Positions 1-7,169 of a stretch of DNA of 64,000 bases are shown piece after piece. The notes under the pieces were generated by a model, which worked only from the letters and a program-made list of their open reading frames with translations, made no database searches and was not told where the DNA came from. The DNA lies in contig NZ_JAVLVU010000001.1 of NCBI RefSeq assembly GCF_031951985.1, forward strand, positions 5,270,001-5,334,000, written 5' to 3'. The translations under genes and the position numbers were made by a program. Position 1 is the first letter of the stretch. The number at the start of each line of letters is the position of its first letter. Source of the stretch: Mucilaginibacter terrae. Lineage in GTDB: Bacteria > Bacteroidota > Bacteroidia > Sphingobacteriales > Sphingobacteriaceae.

Positions 1-1
1 G

Positions 2-385
2 GTTGGCGGCTTAACTCAGCCCATTTTTAACAAAGGTGAAAACAAAGCCCGCTTACGTACCGCACAGGCACAACAGCAATCGGCTTACTACGCTTTCCAA
101 AAATCATTGTTAACCGCAGGTGGCGAGGTATCAAACGCATTGTTTGCTTACCAGGCTGCCGTTGAAAAGCAAAGCAGCCGTGCCAATCAGCTTAAAGCCC
201 TTGAAAAATCGGTTGATTACACTAAAGAGTTATTACGTTACAGCTCGTCAACTAATTATACTGACGTATTAACCTCTGAGCAAAGCCTGTTATCGGCTAA
301 ACTCAGCAGTGTTAACGACAGGCTCCAGGAGCTGCAGGCCATTGTGAACCTGTACCAGGCACTTGGCGGCGGTTGGAAACAATAA
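2..385 (+). CDS. TolC-family outer membrane efflux protein, C-terminal end (5' truncated by window)
   Basis: Only the last 127 or so residues are visible; the gene starts upstream of the window and is open from base 2. It shows the long alpha-helical, Gln/Ala/Leu-rich hairpin of the TolC/OprM fold. Its ending, A-L-G-G-G-W-K-Q, matches the A-L-G-G-G-W-Q ending of the complete TolC-like protein at 7170-8606. Members form the outer-membrane and periplasmic tunnel of tripartite efflux pumps, so an RND or similar pump operon probably lies just left of the window. A strong hairpin terminator follows at 421-448, so this is the last gene of its transcription unit. Confidence 0.85.
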   Translation, partial: VGGLTQPIFNKGENKARLRTAQAQQQSAYYAFQKSLLTAGGEVSNALFAYQAAVEKQSSRANQLKALEKSVDYTKELLRYSSSTNYTDVLTSEQSLLSAKLSSVNDRLQELQAIVNLYQALGGGWKQ

Positions 386-420
386 CATAGCCCCTTTCCA
401 CTAATAATTTATATATCACG

Positions 421-448
421 AAGCCGGAAAAAGCAATTTTTCCGGCTT
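421..448 (+). terminator. Rho-independent terminator after TolC-like gene
   Basis: Perfect 12-bp arms (AAGCCGGAAAAA and TTTTTCCGGCTT) around a GCAA loop. The A-run and T-run flanks allow termination on either strand. It lies 36 bases after the TolC stop codon. Confidence 0.8.
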
Positions 449-570
449 ATTAGTTTATCATCATTTACATATTATGAACACATACCGCACAAAATAAAAT
501 CTGAATTATATTTGATATTTTACAGCTGTTTTAGGTATAACCCGAATAACCGAAGCGACTACCCATTTTT

Positions 571-1557
571 ATGAGAAATTTCAAGCATTTAATTTTATCC
601 ATTACCGGTTTATTATGGGTCTCGGCTGTTTTTGCGCAACAACGTACCGAATGGCTATCCACCACGCCAGATACAAGCTATTCAACCGCATCAGACTATA
701 AAAACAACATCAAAAAATTTCCGCAGATAAAGGTTGTACCCGAACAAGCGTTTAATAATGTGACCGAAAACCGCGAATTGGTTTATTGTACCATGGGCAA
801 CCGTCAGCTCAAACTGGATGCTTTTATGCCAAAAGCAAAAAAGAAAGTCCCGGCCATCATGATCATACATGGCGGTGGCTGGCGTTCGGGTAGCCGGCAG
901 CAACATATTCCGCTGGCGCAGCATTTGGCTTCAAAAGGTTTTGCGTGTTTTACGGTAGAATATCGCTTGTCGACCGAAGCGCTTTACCCAGCTTCGGTTT
1001 ATGATTTAAAGGCAGCTTTGCAATGGATAAGGCGAAATGCCAAAAAGTACAATGTTGATACGGCTAATATTGCAGTATTAGGCTTTTCGGCAGGGGGACA
1101 TTTAGCAGCTTTGGTTGGCTTGACTCCCAATATGGAAAAATTTCAGAAAGGGGAGTGTAACGATGCTACATCAACGGCTGTAAAGGCTATTGTAGATATT
1201 GATGGTACCTTATCATTTGTAAATCCTGAAGCGTGGGAAACCCAAAATGTTGACAAGATAAATGCCTCGGCCAAATGGCTGGGCTATCCACGTACCGAAA
1301 ATATTGAGCTTTGGACCGAAGCTTCGCCCTTTACTTATGCTGAACAAAACCGAACTCCGTTTTTATTCCTGAACAGTTCGGTGGAGCGCATGCACGCCGG
1401 CCGCACCGATTTTAAAAAGATAGCTGACAAAAACGGCGTTTATGTAGAGATTAAAGAGTTTGAAAACTCGCCGCACTCGTTTTGCCTGTACGAACCCTGG
1501 TTTACGCCAACGGTAACAACCATCACCAGTTTCCTGAACAAGGTGTTTAAAAAGTAG
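571..1557 (+). CDS. Secreted alpha/beta hydrolase (BD-FAE-like esterase)
   Basis: A 328-aa protein with a Sec signal peptide (residues 1-22, ending A-V-F-A-Q). The oxyanion-hole motif H-G-G-G-W is at 100-104 and the nucleophile elbow G-F-S-A-G-G at 171-176 puts the catalytic Ser at 173. The likely catalytic His is in the late motif S-P-H-S-F. This arrangement is typical of the BD-FAE/carboxylesterase branch that removes acetyl or feruloyl groups from plant polysaccharides. It converges with a GH43 glycosidase at 1591-3249, which supports a hemicellulose role, but the substrate cannot be read from sequence. The chosen ATG is the first one giving a signal peptide. Confidence 0.85.
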   Translation: MRNFKHLILSITGLLWVSAVFAQQRTEWLSTTPDTSYSTASDYKNNIKKFPQIKVVPEQAFNNVTENRELVYCTMGNRQLKLDAFMPKAKKKVPAIMIIHGGGWRSGSRQQHIPLAQHLASKGFACFTVEYRLSTEALYPASVYDLKAALQWIRRNAKKYNVDTANIAVLGFSAGGHLAALVGLTPNMEKFQKGECNDATSTAVKAIVDIDGTLSFVNPEAWETQNVDKINASAKWLGYPRTENIELWTEASPFTYAEQNRTPFLFLNSSVERMHAGRTDFKKIADKNGVYVEIKEFENSPHSFCLYEPWFTPTVTTITSFLNKVFKK

Positions 1558-1590
1558 TAATTGACCTGTGGCATAAAGAAAGGCATATGT

Positions 1591-3249
1591 TTAGTTTTCG
1601 TTTGAGGTTATCCTGAACCAATCAAAATCGGCATAGCCCGAATCATTGATCTGTGTGTCGCGGGTGCAGTAAATGCCCACTTTAGCACCTATCCATTTGC
1701 CCGGAGTTGCGGTAAAAGCCTGACTTGCCGGCTCAAATTTATTACCATCAAAGCTATAGCTGAAATTACAAATAGCACCCTTGGTAATCTTTACCCGTAA
1801 GTAAATTATTAGCGATGTAACTTTTGTAATAGTTTGCTCTTTTTCCTCCTCGCCGCGGTCGGCATTTTTTACTATAGAATAAACTAAATAGTCGCCATCT
1901 TTTTTATGCCTGATGCCGATGTTGGCATAGCTTAATCCCATTACAGCAAGGCCAGCCTTTTCTTCGAGTTTTACATTTGGTTTAAACTCAAGTTTGGTAG
2001 TAGCCGTAAATTCATCGGCCGGGAATTTTTGAAGTAGCAAATTAGGAACAAACCACAGGTTTTTAGCATCGGCTGGTGCCTGGGCGCTAAACAAGCGTAA
2101 AACTCCTTTGGCCGGATACATGTAACTCCAGTGTGCTTTGGGGTTGGCCATCCATTGCCACTGTAAACCTAATTGGTTGGTATTAAACTCGTCGCTTTCA
2201 ATCGGGTTTTCAATGGGTTGTGCTGCGCCTGTGTTGGGTTTGCGGTGGGTTAATACAGGTTCGCCCTTGCCATCTTTATCGTTATCGATGCCAATAACCG
2301 GCCAATTGTTTTGCCAGGTCATGGGTTGCAGGTGTACAACACGTCCGTAAGCATCTTTATCCTGAAAGTGCAGGAACCAGTCTTCGCCCGATGCCGTATT
2401 TACCCAGGCACCCTGGTGCGGGCCATTAACCGGGCCTTTACCCTGATCCATCACAACTTTACGCTCATAAGGGCCATAAATATTTTTTGAACGTAACACC
2501 AATTGCCAACCGGTTGATACGCCGCCCGCCGGTGCAAATATGTAATAATAGCCGTTGCGCTTATAAAACTTCGGGCCCTCAATGGTAGGATCGGTCTCGT
2601 GACCATCGTACACAATTACGCCTTCGTCGGTAACTTTATCGCCTGCTTTGTTTAATTTATTAACCGAAATAATGGTTTTTATGCCAGCACGGCTGCCGGC
2701 AAAGCCATGCACCAGGTACATTGCACCATCATCATCTAAAAGAGGGCAGGGGTCAATTAACCCTTTACCGGGCATCACCATAACCGGGGTGCTCCACGGA
2801 CCAGCCGGGTTAGTAGCTTTGATGAGGTAGATTCCAAAATCGGGGTCGGGGTAGTAAATATAAAACTCCTTGTTATAATACCTTATGGCCGGTGCCCAAA
2901 CACCATCGCCGTGGCGGGGCGTGTCAAAATGTTCAAATGGTGGTTGCCTGAGCAGGGCATGTCCTAATATCTTCCAGTTAACCAAGTCTTTTGAATGCAG
3001 TACAGGCAAACCCGGTATATCTTCAAAACTCGAACTGATCATGTAAAAATCATTACCCACCCGTATCGCATCAGGATCAGAATAATCGGCATTAATGATA
3101 GGGTTTTTGTATTGCCCGTTGCCCAAATCGGGCGACCACACTTTAGATACATACGGTTTTGAGGCAGTGGCAACCGTTTTTTGCTGAGCATTGGTGGCAA
3201 GTGCTACAATAACTGCAAGCGTAAATAATACCAAATGTTTATTAGCCAT
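1591..3249 (-). CDS. Secreted glycoside hydrolase family 43 protein
   Basis: A 552-aa protein with a signal peptide (about residues 1-22). The five-bladed GH43 propeller occupies roughly 45-345. Catalytic acids are visible: the base Asp in S-D-P-D (D58), the pKa-modulating Asp in L-I-D-P (D166) and the general acid Glu in I-E-G-P (E224). The C-terminal half (about 350-550) resembles the beta-sandwich seen in many beta-xylosidases and arabinofuranosidases of this family. The likely activity is beta-xylosidase, alpha-L-arabinofuranosidase or exo-galactanase; sequence alone does not separate these. It is convergent with the esterase at 571-1557. No TonB/SusD pair lies beside it, so this is not a full polysaccharide utilisation locus. 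Confidence 0.88.
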   Translation of the reverse strand: MANKHLVLFTLAVIVALATNAQQKTVATASKPYVSKVWSPDLGNGQYKNPIINADYSDPDAIRVGNDFYMISSSFEDIPGLPVLHSKDLVNWKILGHALLRQPPFEHFDTPRHGDGVWAPAIRYYNKEFYIYYPDPDFGIYLIKATNPAGPWSTPVMVMPGKGLIDPCPLLDDDGAMYLVHGFAGSRAGIKTIISVNKLNKAGDKVTDEGVIVYDGHETDPTIEGPKFYKRNGYYYIFAPAGGVSTGWQLVLRSKNIYGPYERKVVMDQGKGPVNGPHQGAWVNTASGEDWFLHFQDKDAYGRVVHLQPMTWQNNWPVIGIDNDKDGKGEPVLTHRKPNTGAAQPIENPIESDEFNTNQLGLQWQWMANPKAHWSYMYPAKGVLRLFSAQAPADAKNLWFVPNLLLQKFPADEFTATTKLEFKPNVKLEEKAGLAVMGLSYANIGIRHKKDGDYLVYSIVKNADRGEEEKEQTITKVTSLIIYLRVKITKGAICNFSYSFDGNKFEPASQAFTATPGKWIGAKVGIYCTRDTQINDSGYADFDWFRITSNEN

Positions 3250-3429
3250 TTAATTTAATTGCGTATTCAGGGTTGGATGTTAGTAACTGGTTGTGCTAAA
3301 GCGTCTCAATATAGCAACTGTTGCTAAATATCAACAGAATATTGTTACGAAAAACTTTTTATAAAGCAACTGTGTTTAGTTAAAAGTGTAATAATTAAAC
3401 TATTAAGAATATGGCAAAGTCGAGCATAA

Positions 3430-3884
3430 TTGCAATGCAGCAAGCATCTTGCACATAAAAAATTAACTATTGCCTTTGCAGAAAGCGCCACTGCGGGCTG
3501 GTTATGTTCTGAATTTGCTTTGGCACCCGAATCGGGACAGGTATTAAAGGGCGGCATGTTTGTTATGATGCCTCACTGAAACAATCCATACTCCATGTTC
3601 CTGAAAGTTTGTTTGAGCAGTTTACACCCGAATCGCAAGAGGTAACAGATGAACTGACGAAACGATTGGTTGCAGTAATACCTGCCGATGTATGCGTTGG
3701 CGTAACAGGATTAACAACGCCCGGCGGAAGCGAAACAAGGTATAAACCTGTAGGTACCATGTTTGTAAGCATGTTATTTAACGGCCAACTCATTAATGCC
3801 CGTTGGGTATTTGAAGGGAGCATTGAAGATATCATTCATCAAACTGTAGATGCTGCAGCTCAATTAATTATGAAAAGCATTTAA
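3430..3884 (+). pseudogene. CinA C-terminal-domain-like protein (nicotinamide-nucleotide amidohydrolase type), frameshifted
   Basis: Two frames together encode a short stand-alone CinA C-terminal domain. The first part (3460-3558) carries the hallmark A-F-A-E-S-A-T-A-G-W and continues to G-Q-V-L-K-G-G-M. The second part (3561-3884) continues with C-Y-D-A-S, the V-G-V-T-G motif and the S-M-L-F-N-G strand to a normal end. One missing base at about 3559 joins them. The 5' end is unclear: an in-frame TAA sits at 3427-3429, the nearest ATG (3411) is in another frame, and TTG at 3430 is the only early start in the first frame. A second indel is therefore possible. The domain deamidates NMN in known family members. 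It is either a true pseudogene or a sequence error. Confidence 0.75.
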
Positions 3885-3944
3885 AAGATTAAATAAGATG
3901 GTATCTATTTTCAAATAAATTCTACTAAATAGATAGATATTATA

Positions 3945-3952
3945 TACATTTG
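3945..3952 (+). promoter_or_regulatory. Putative Bacteroidota -7 box ahead of the Cys-rich leader frame
   Basis: TACATTTG matches the TAnnTTTG -7 consensus of Bacteroidota sigma-ABfr promoters. No clear TTTG -33 box is seen at the expected distance. It lies 47 bases before the ATG at 3999. Confidence 0.4.
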
Positions 3953-3998
3953 TTTTATCAGAAAGATAATAGCAATTGTTAAGACGTTTATTTAAGAT

Positions 3999-4073
3999 AT
4001 GAAATTTTTAACCACACTTAAAACGCAAATCATGTTCGGCCTCTCCAGCTGTTGCATGTGCTGTTGTTGTTAA
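3999..4073 (+). CDS. 24-codon cysteine-rich leader peptide candidate
   Basis: An ATG-initiated frame of 24 codons whose last seven residues are C-C-M-C-C-C-C, just before TAA. The start is basic and hydrophobic (M-K-F-L-T-T-L-K). No similarity to a structural protein is apparent. A short frame ending in a run of one amino acid, placed ahead of a longer gene, is how ribosome-mediated attenuation leaders look; cysteine-responsive leader frames of this kind are known in actinobacteria. The gene that follows encodes a protein with no cysteine, and tRNA-Cys follows that. Alternative: a small metal-binding peptide. The frame is certain; its translation and function are inferred. Confidence 0.5.
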   Translation: MKFLTTLKTQIMFGLSSCCMCCCC

Positions 4074-4111
4074 TGCCCGCAAGCGCCTGCCTGCACATTA
4101 AGTGGTTATTT

Positions 4112-4133
4112 TACCCAGGCTTTTAGCCGGGTA
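4112..4133 (+). promoter_or_regulatory. Hairpin in leader between Cys-rich frame and peroxiredoxin-like gene
   Basis: TACCC(A)GGC pairs with GCCGGGTA across a TTTTA loop: eight base pairs with one bulged A. The inner CAGGC (4116-4120) can pair instead with either of two upstream GCCTG copies (4085-4089, 4089-4093) that lie just after the leader stop codon. Such mutually exclusive pairing is what an attenuator would need. No T-run follows, so control would be translational or factor-dependent. Pairing is read by eye; no energies were computed. Confidence 0.35.
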
Positions 4134-4180
4134 CGGGTGAATTGAAAACACTATTTATCAGCTCAATTTTAAATAACATC

Positions 4181-4807
4181 ATGAAAAACGCATCATCAAA
4201 ATATCCTGAATTTGATCATCTTGAATTAGATACTGAACTGGAATTCGATAATATAAAATCTTATAAAAAACTTCAGCCTTTAAAAAGCGGCTATAACATT
4301 GCGTTAGAGGTACAGCAAACTGCGTATGGATTTTCGGCACTGCAGCATAAATATGGTGAAACGCCAAAGCTTAGCAAAATTCTGGTAGCTTATTTTTACT
4401 CAAAACATTGGGGAGAATTAGGGCTTGAGCATCTTAAACAGTTAAATGCGATCAGAAATGAAGTAAAATTTCATGACGGTAATATTGTAGTGATTGATGC
4501 CGATGGTGATGAAAGAGGCTTGCAGCAATTGTTATGGGATAACAACCTTGTTTTGCCCATACATACCGATAATAACGCGCTTTTAGCCAAGCTATTCAAG
4601 GTGTATTCGGACGATAGCCCGGCCTGGAATTTTTATGGTGGCATTGACGTAAATGTACCGCTACCTGCAATTTTTGTGGTCGACCATTCCTTCAAAATTA
4701 TTTTTGATTATAGCAACGAAGAATTGTTAAGCCGCATTCCTTCACAGGAAATAGTAAGTACAGTATTTCGTTCAAACAATTATTTAGCCGGAAAGCGGTC
4801 TGCCTAA
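4181..4807 (+). CDS. Peroxiredoxin/redoxin-fold protein lacking all cysteines
   Basis: A 208-aa protein. The central part (I-L-V-A-Y-F-Y-S-K-H-W-G followed by a strand ending I-V-V-I-D-A-D, and later P-A-I-F-V-V-D) follows the AhpC/TSA thioredoxin-like layout. The position of the peroxidatic Cys is occupied by Tyr-Ser-Lys, and the whole protein contains no Cys, so it cannot be a thiol peroxidase. ATG 4181 is preferred over the in-frame TTG at 4142, which would add 13 residues. It lies between a Cys-rich leader frame and tRNA-Cys, ending 8 bases before the tRNA, so the two may be cotranscribed. Its role is unknown; a sulfur-sparing or regulatory role is only inferred. Confidence 0.7.
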   Translation: MKNASSKYPEFDHLELDTELEFDNIKSYKKLQPLKSGYNIALEVQQTAYGFSALQHKYGETPKLSKILVAYFYSKHWGELGLEHLKQLNAIRNEVKFHDGNIVVIDADGDERGLQQLLWDNNLVLPIHTDNNALLAKLFKVYSDDSPAWNFYGGIDVNVPLPAIFVVDHSFKIIFDYSNEELLSRIPSQEIVSTVFRSNNYLAGKRSA

Positions 4808-4815
4808 AAACATAA

Positions 4816-4887
4816 GGCGGAGTGGCCGAGTGGTTAGGTAGGGGTCTGCAAAACCTTGTACGACGGTTCGAGTCCGTCCTCACGCCT
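4816..4887 (+). tRNA. tRNA-Cys (anticodon GCA)
   Basis: Cloverleaf read by eye: acceptor 4816-4822, D arm from 4825, anticodon stem GGGGT/ACCTT (4841-4845/4853-4857) with loop CTGCAAA and anticodon GCA at 4848-4850, T arm GACGG-TTCGAGT-CCGTC (4862-4878), and discriminator T followed by CA. The 3' acceptor strand CTCACGCC has one base too many: GGCGGAG would pair perfectly with CTCCGCC, so the A at 4882 is extra and would be bulged. This may be a sequence error like the other single-base indels in this window. Confidence 0.9.
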
Positions 4888-4993
4888 CATGCCCCAAAAA
4901 TTGTTATTTCAAACAGATTATATATAAAATAAAGCAAGCGTTTAATGTTATTATTACTTTAGCTATTGCCTTTACAATGTTGGGTAATTAATA

Positions 4994-6442
4994 ATGAAGC
5001 ACCAAAATCGCGAATACGATGCTGTAATAATTGGATCGGGACCCAATGGACTGGCCGCTGCTATACTCATGCAGCAGCATGGGCTAAAAGTGCTTATTGT
5101 TGAAGGCAAGGATACAATTGGTGGTGGGTTGCGTACTGCCGAACTTACCCTGCCGGGCTTTAAACATGATATATGTTCGGCTATTCATCCGCTTGCGTTG
5201 GGTTCGCCGTATTTTAAAACCCTGTCACTTTCCGGTTATGGTCTCGAGTATATATTGCCCGAAATTGACACTGCGCATCCGTTTGATGATGGTACTGCTG
5301 CAGTTCTAAAACGCTCTTTAACTGAAACGGCAGCTTTGCTTGGTGCCGATGAGCAGGCTTATGTTGAAATGATAGGTCCGGTTATTCAAAACTGGCCACA
5401 TTTGGCATCTGATATATTAGGGCCTTTAAGGTTCCCGCAAAAACCGCTTAAACTTGCCGCATTTGGTTTGTCGGCATTACAACCGGCAACATGGCTGGCC
5501 AAAAGGTTTAAAACTACTCATGCTCGCGGCCTGTTTGCCGGAATGGCCGCGCATGCAATACAACCTTTAGGTAATTTAACCACTTCAGCTGTTGCATTGG
5601 TGCTGCTGGCTAACGGGCATTTAGGCGGCTGGCCTATACCCAAAGGCGGGTCGCAAGCTATTGCCGATGCTTTGGCGGGATATTTTACTTCATTAGGAGG
5701 AGAGATACAAACCGGAAATTATATAACTTCATTAACACAATTACCATCGGCTAATGCTGTTTTGTTTGATGTAACGCCTCAGCAACTACTGCAAATAGCC
5801 GGGCATAAATTTTCATCAATTTACAAGTGGCAGTTAGAGCGCTACCGTTACGGCGATGGTGTGTTTAAGGTTGATTGGGCCTTGGATGCACCTATATCTT
5901 TTAAGGCTGATGAATGCCGCAGGGCCGGAACCGTTCATTTAGGCGGAACGCTTGAAGAAATTGTTATTGCCGAGCAAGCGGCATCAAAAGGGCAATATAC
6001 CCATAAACCATATGTGCTGTTAGCACAGCAAAGTTTATTTGATAACACTCGCGCACCCGAGGGTAAGCACACCGCATGGGCTTATTGCCATGTACCCAAC
6101 GGTTCAACTAAAGATATGACTGCAATTATTGAAAACCAGGTTGAACGTTTTGCCCCCGGTTTTAAGGAACGGATATTAGCTAAGCATACGTTTAATACAG
6201 CCCAATTGCAGGAGCATAATCCCAATTACATAGGTGGCGATATTAATGGTGGAAGGCTCGATATTTCGCAGTTGTTCACCCGTCCGGCACTTCGCCTATC
6301 GCCTTATAAAACATCGGCAAAGGGATTATACATCTGTTCATCATCAACACCACCGGGTGGGGGAGTACATGGTATGTGCGGATATTATGCAGCTAAACGG
6401 GCATTGAAAGATGTATTTAATATAGATACCAGTTTACAATAA
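4994..6442 (+). CDS. PYROXD2/phytoene-desaturase-like FAD-dependent oxidoreductase
   Basis: A 482-aa protein starting with an N-terminal Rossmann motif (I-I-G-S-G-P-N-G-L-A-A) ending in an acidic residue (I-V-E-G) for the FAD ribose. The second part of the FAD site is the C-terminal Y-I-C-S-S-S-T-P-P-G-G-G-V-H-G-M-C-G-Y block. Length and both ends fit the PYROXD2/CrtI-like flavin amine oxidase superfamily. No carotenoid biosynthesis genes are next to it, so a phytoene substrate is not supported. It stands alone, with tRNA-Cys upstream and a convergent small gene downstream. Confidence 0.82.
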   Translation: MKHQNREYDAVIIGSGPNGLAAAILMQQHGLKVLIVEGKDTIGGGLRTAELTLPGFKHDICSAIHPLALGSPYFKTLSLSGYGLEYILPEIDTAHPFDDGTAAVLKRSLTETAALLGADEQAYVEMIGPVIQNWPHLASDILGPLRFPQKPLKLAAFGLSALQPATWLAKRFKTTHARGLFAGMAAHAIQPLGNLTTSAVALVLLANGHLGGWPIPKGGSQAIADALAGYFTSLGGEIQTGNYITSLTQLPSANAVLFDVTPQQLLQIAGHKFSSIYKWQLERYRYGDGVFKVDWALDAPISFKADECRRAGTVHLGGTLEEIVIAEQAASKGQYTHKPYVLLAQQSLFDNTRAPEGKHTAWAYCHVPNGSTKDMTAIIENQVERFAPGFKERILAKHTFNTAQLQEHNPNYIGGDINGGRLDISQLFTRPALRLSPYKTSAKGLYICSSSTPPGGGVHGMCGYYAAKRALKDVFNIDTSLQ

Positions 6443-6536
6443 TAAGGCTGTTTATTTTGGGTTTGCTAAAACGCTGCTTAGCGTTAAACAATTCCTTTAA
6501 AAGGCGATGATTTAAAGAACAAAGCTTTTGCATTGT

Positions 6537-6758
6537 CTAAAATTTTGTGTTCATGTATAAATCTTCTACTTTTTTACGTGCCCAGGGAGTTTTGCGTAAA
6601 AATTTCAAGCTTGAAGATACACTTGGGTCTGAAGTAAAGCAATTTATTGGTATGATCCTTCCCATCTCTCGCCAGCCATAAAAAGCTACCAGGTCATTCA
6701 AAATGCTTTCCAGTGTTTTACCATGCAGCGGATTGTTGGGTTGAGTATTCATATGCAA
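6537..6758 (-). CDS. VF530 family (DUF2132) small protein
   Basis: A 73-aa protein. It contains the conserved N-P-L-H-G-K-T-L-E start, the Y-G-W-R-E-M-G-R-I-I-P-I-N-C-F core and the S-S-L-K-F-L-R-K-T-P-W-A-R-K-K-V-E signature of VF530. The family has a small helical fold proposed to bind DNA; its cellular role is not established. Full length for the family. It is followed on its own strand by no linked gene. Confidence 0.85.
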   Translation of the reverse strand: MHMNTQPNNPLHGKTLESILNDLVAFYGWREMGRIIPINCFTSDPSVSSSLKFLRKTPWARKKVEDLYMNTKF

Positions 6759-7169
6759 TAATAATCAATTTAGATGTAAGGATATTCTCGGGCATATTCC
6801 GCGATACTTGTATAGTGGCAAGACAATGTGCTTTACAAACGAACAAGGGAGGCCTTGCGCCTCCTTTGTTTTTAACATAAACTATTAACTGCTGATGACA
6901 GTGCTTTAATTATCTTAGTTTAAGCAGTGCCTTTTAAAAAAGACCCTGCTTTGTATAAAAATGACACAATATGATAAACGAAGAAAGGAAGCCTTGCGCC
7001 CCCCTTCTCTCAAAACTATTTATTAACTCTCAAACAATTAAGCCGGGTTTGAGGCCGGACAAGATCTTTAAATAAAGAAGGGGAAGCCTTGCGCGCCCCT
7101 TCTTTAACAACACACTTAACTAAACTATAATTGGGAGCAACACCACATTGCTAAACCATAGTTTTCTCT
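6759..7169. repeat. Intergenic stretch with three related hairpins
   Basis: No gene is seen in this 411-base gap. It holds three copies of an element with the core A/G-GCCTTGCGC in which a purine-rich arm pairs with a pyrimidine-rich arm. Copy 1 (6843-6871) is AACAAGGGAGGC/GCCTCCTTTGTT followed by T5. Copy 2 (about 6979-7015) has imperfect arms. Copy 3 (about 7076-7103) is GAAGGGG/CCCCTTC. The cores are spaced about 140 and 95 bases apart. Copy 1 would make a good terminator. The other two look like degenerate duplicates. Confidence 0.6.

Noticed and set aside
3345..3557. 70-residue minus-strand frame
   Set aside because: It lies opposite the conserved CinA-like motif on the plus strand and has no recognisable feature of its own.
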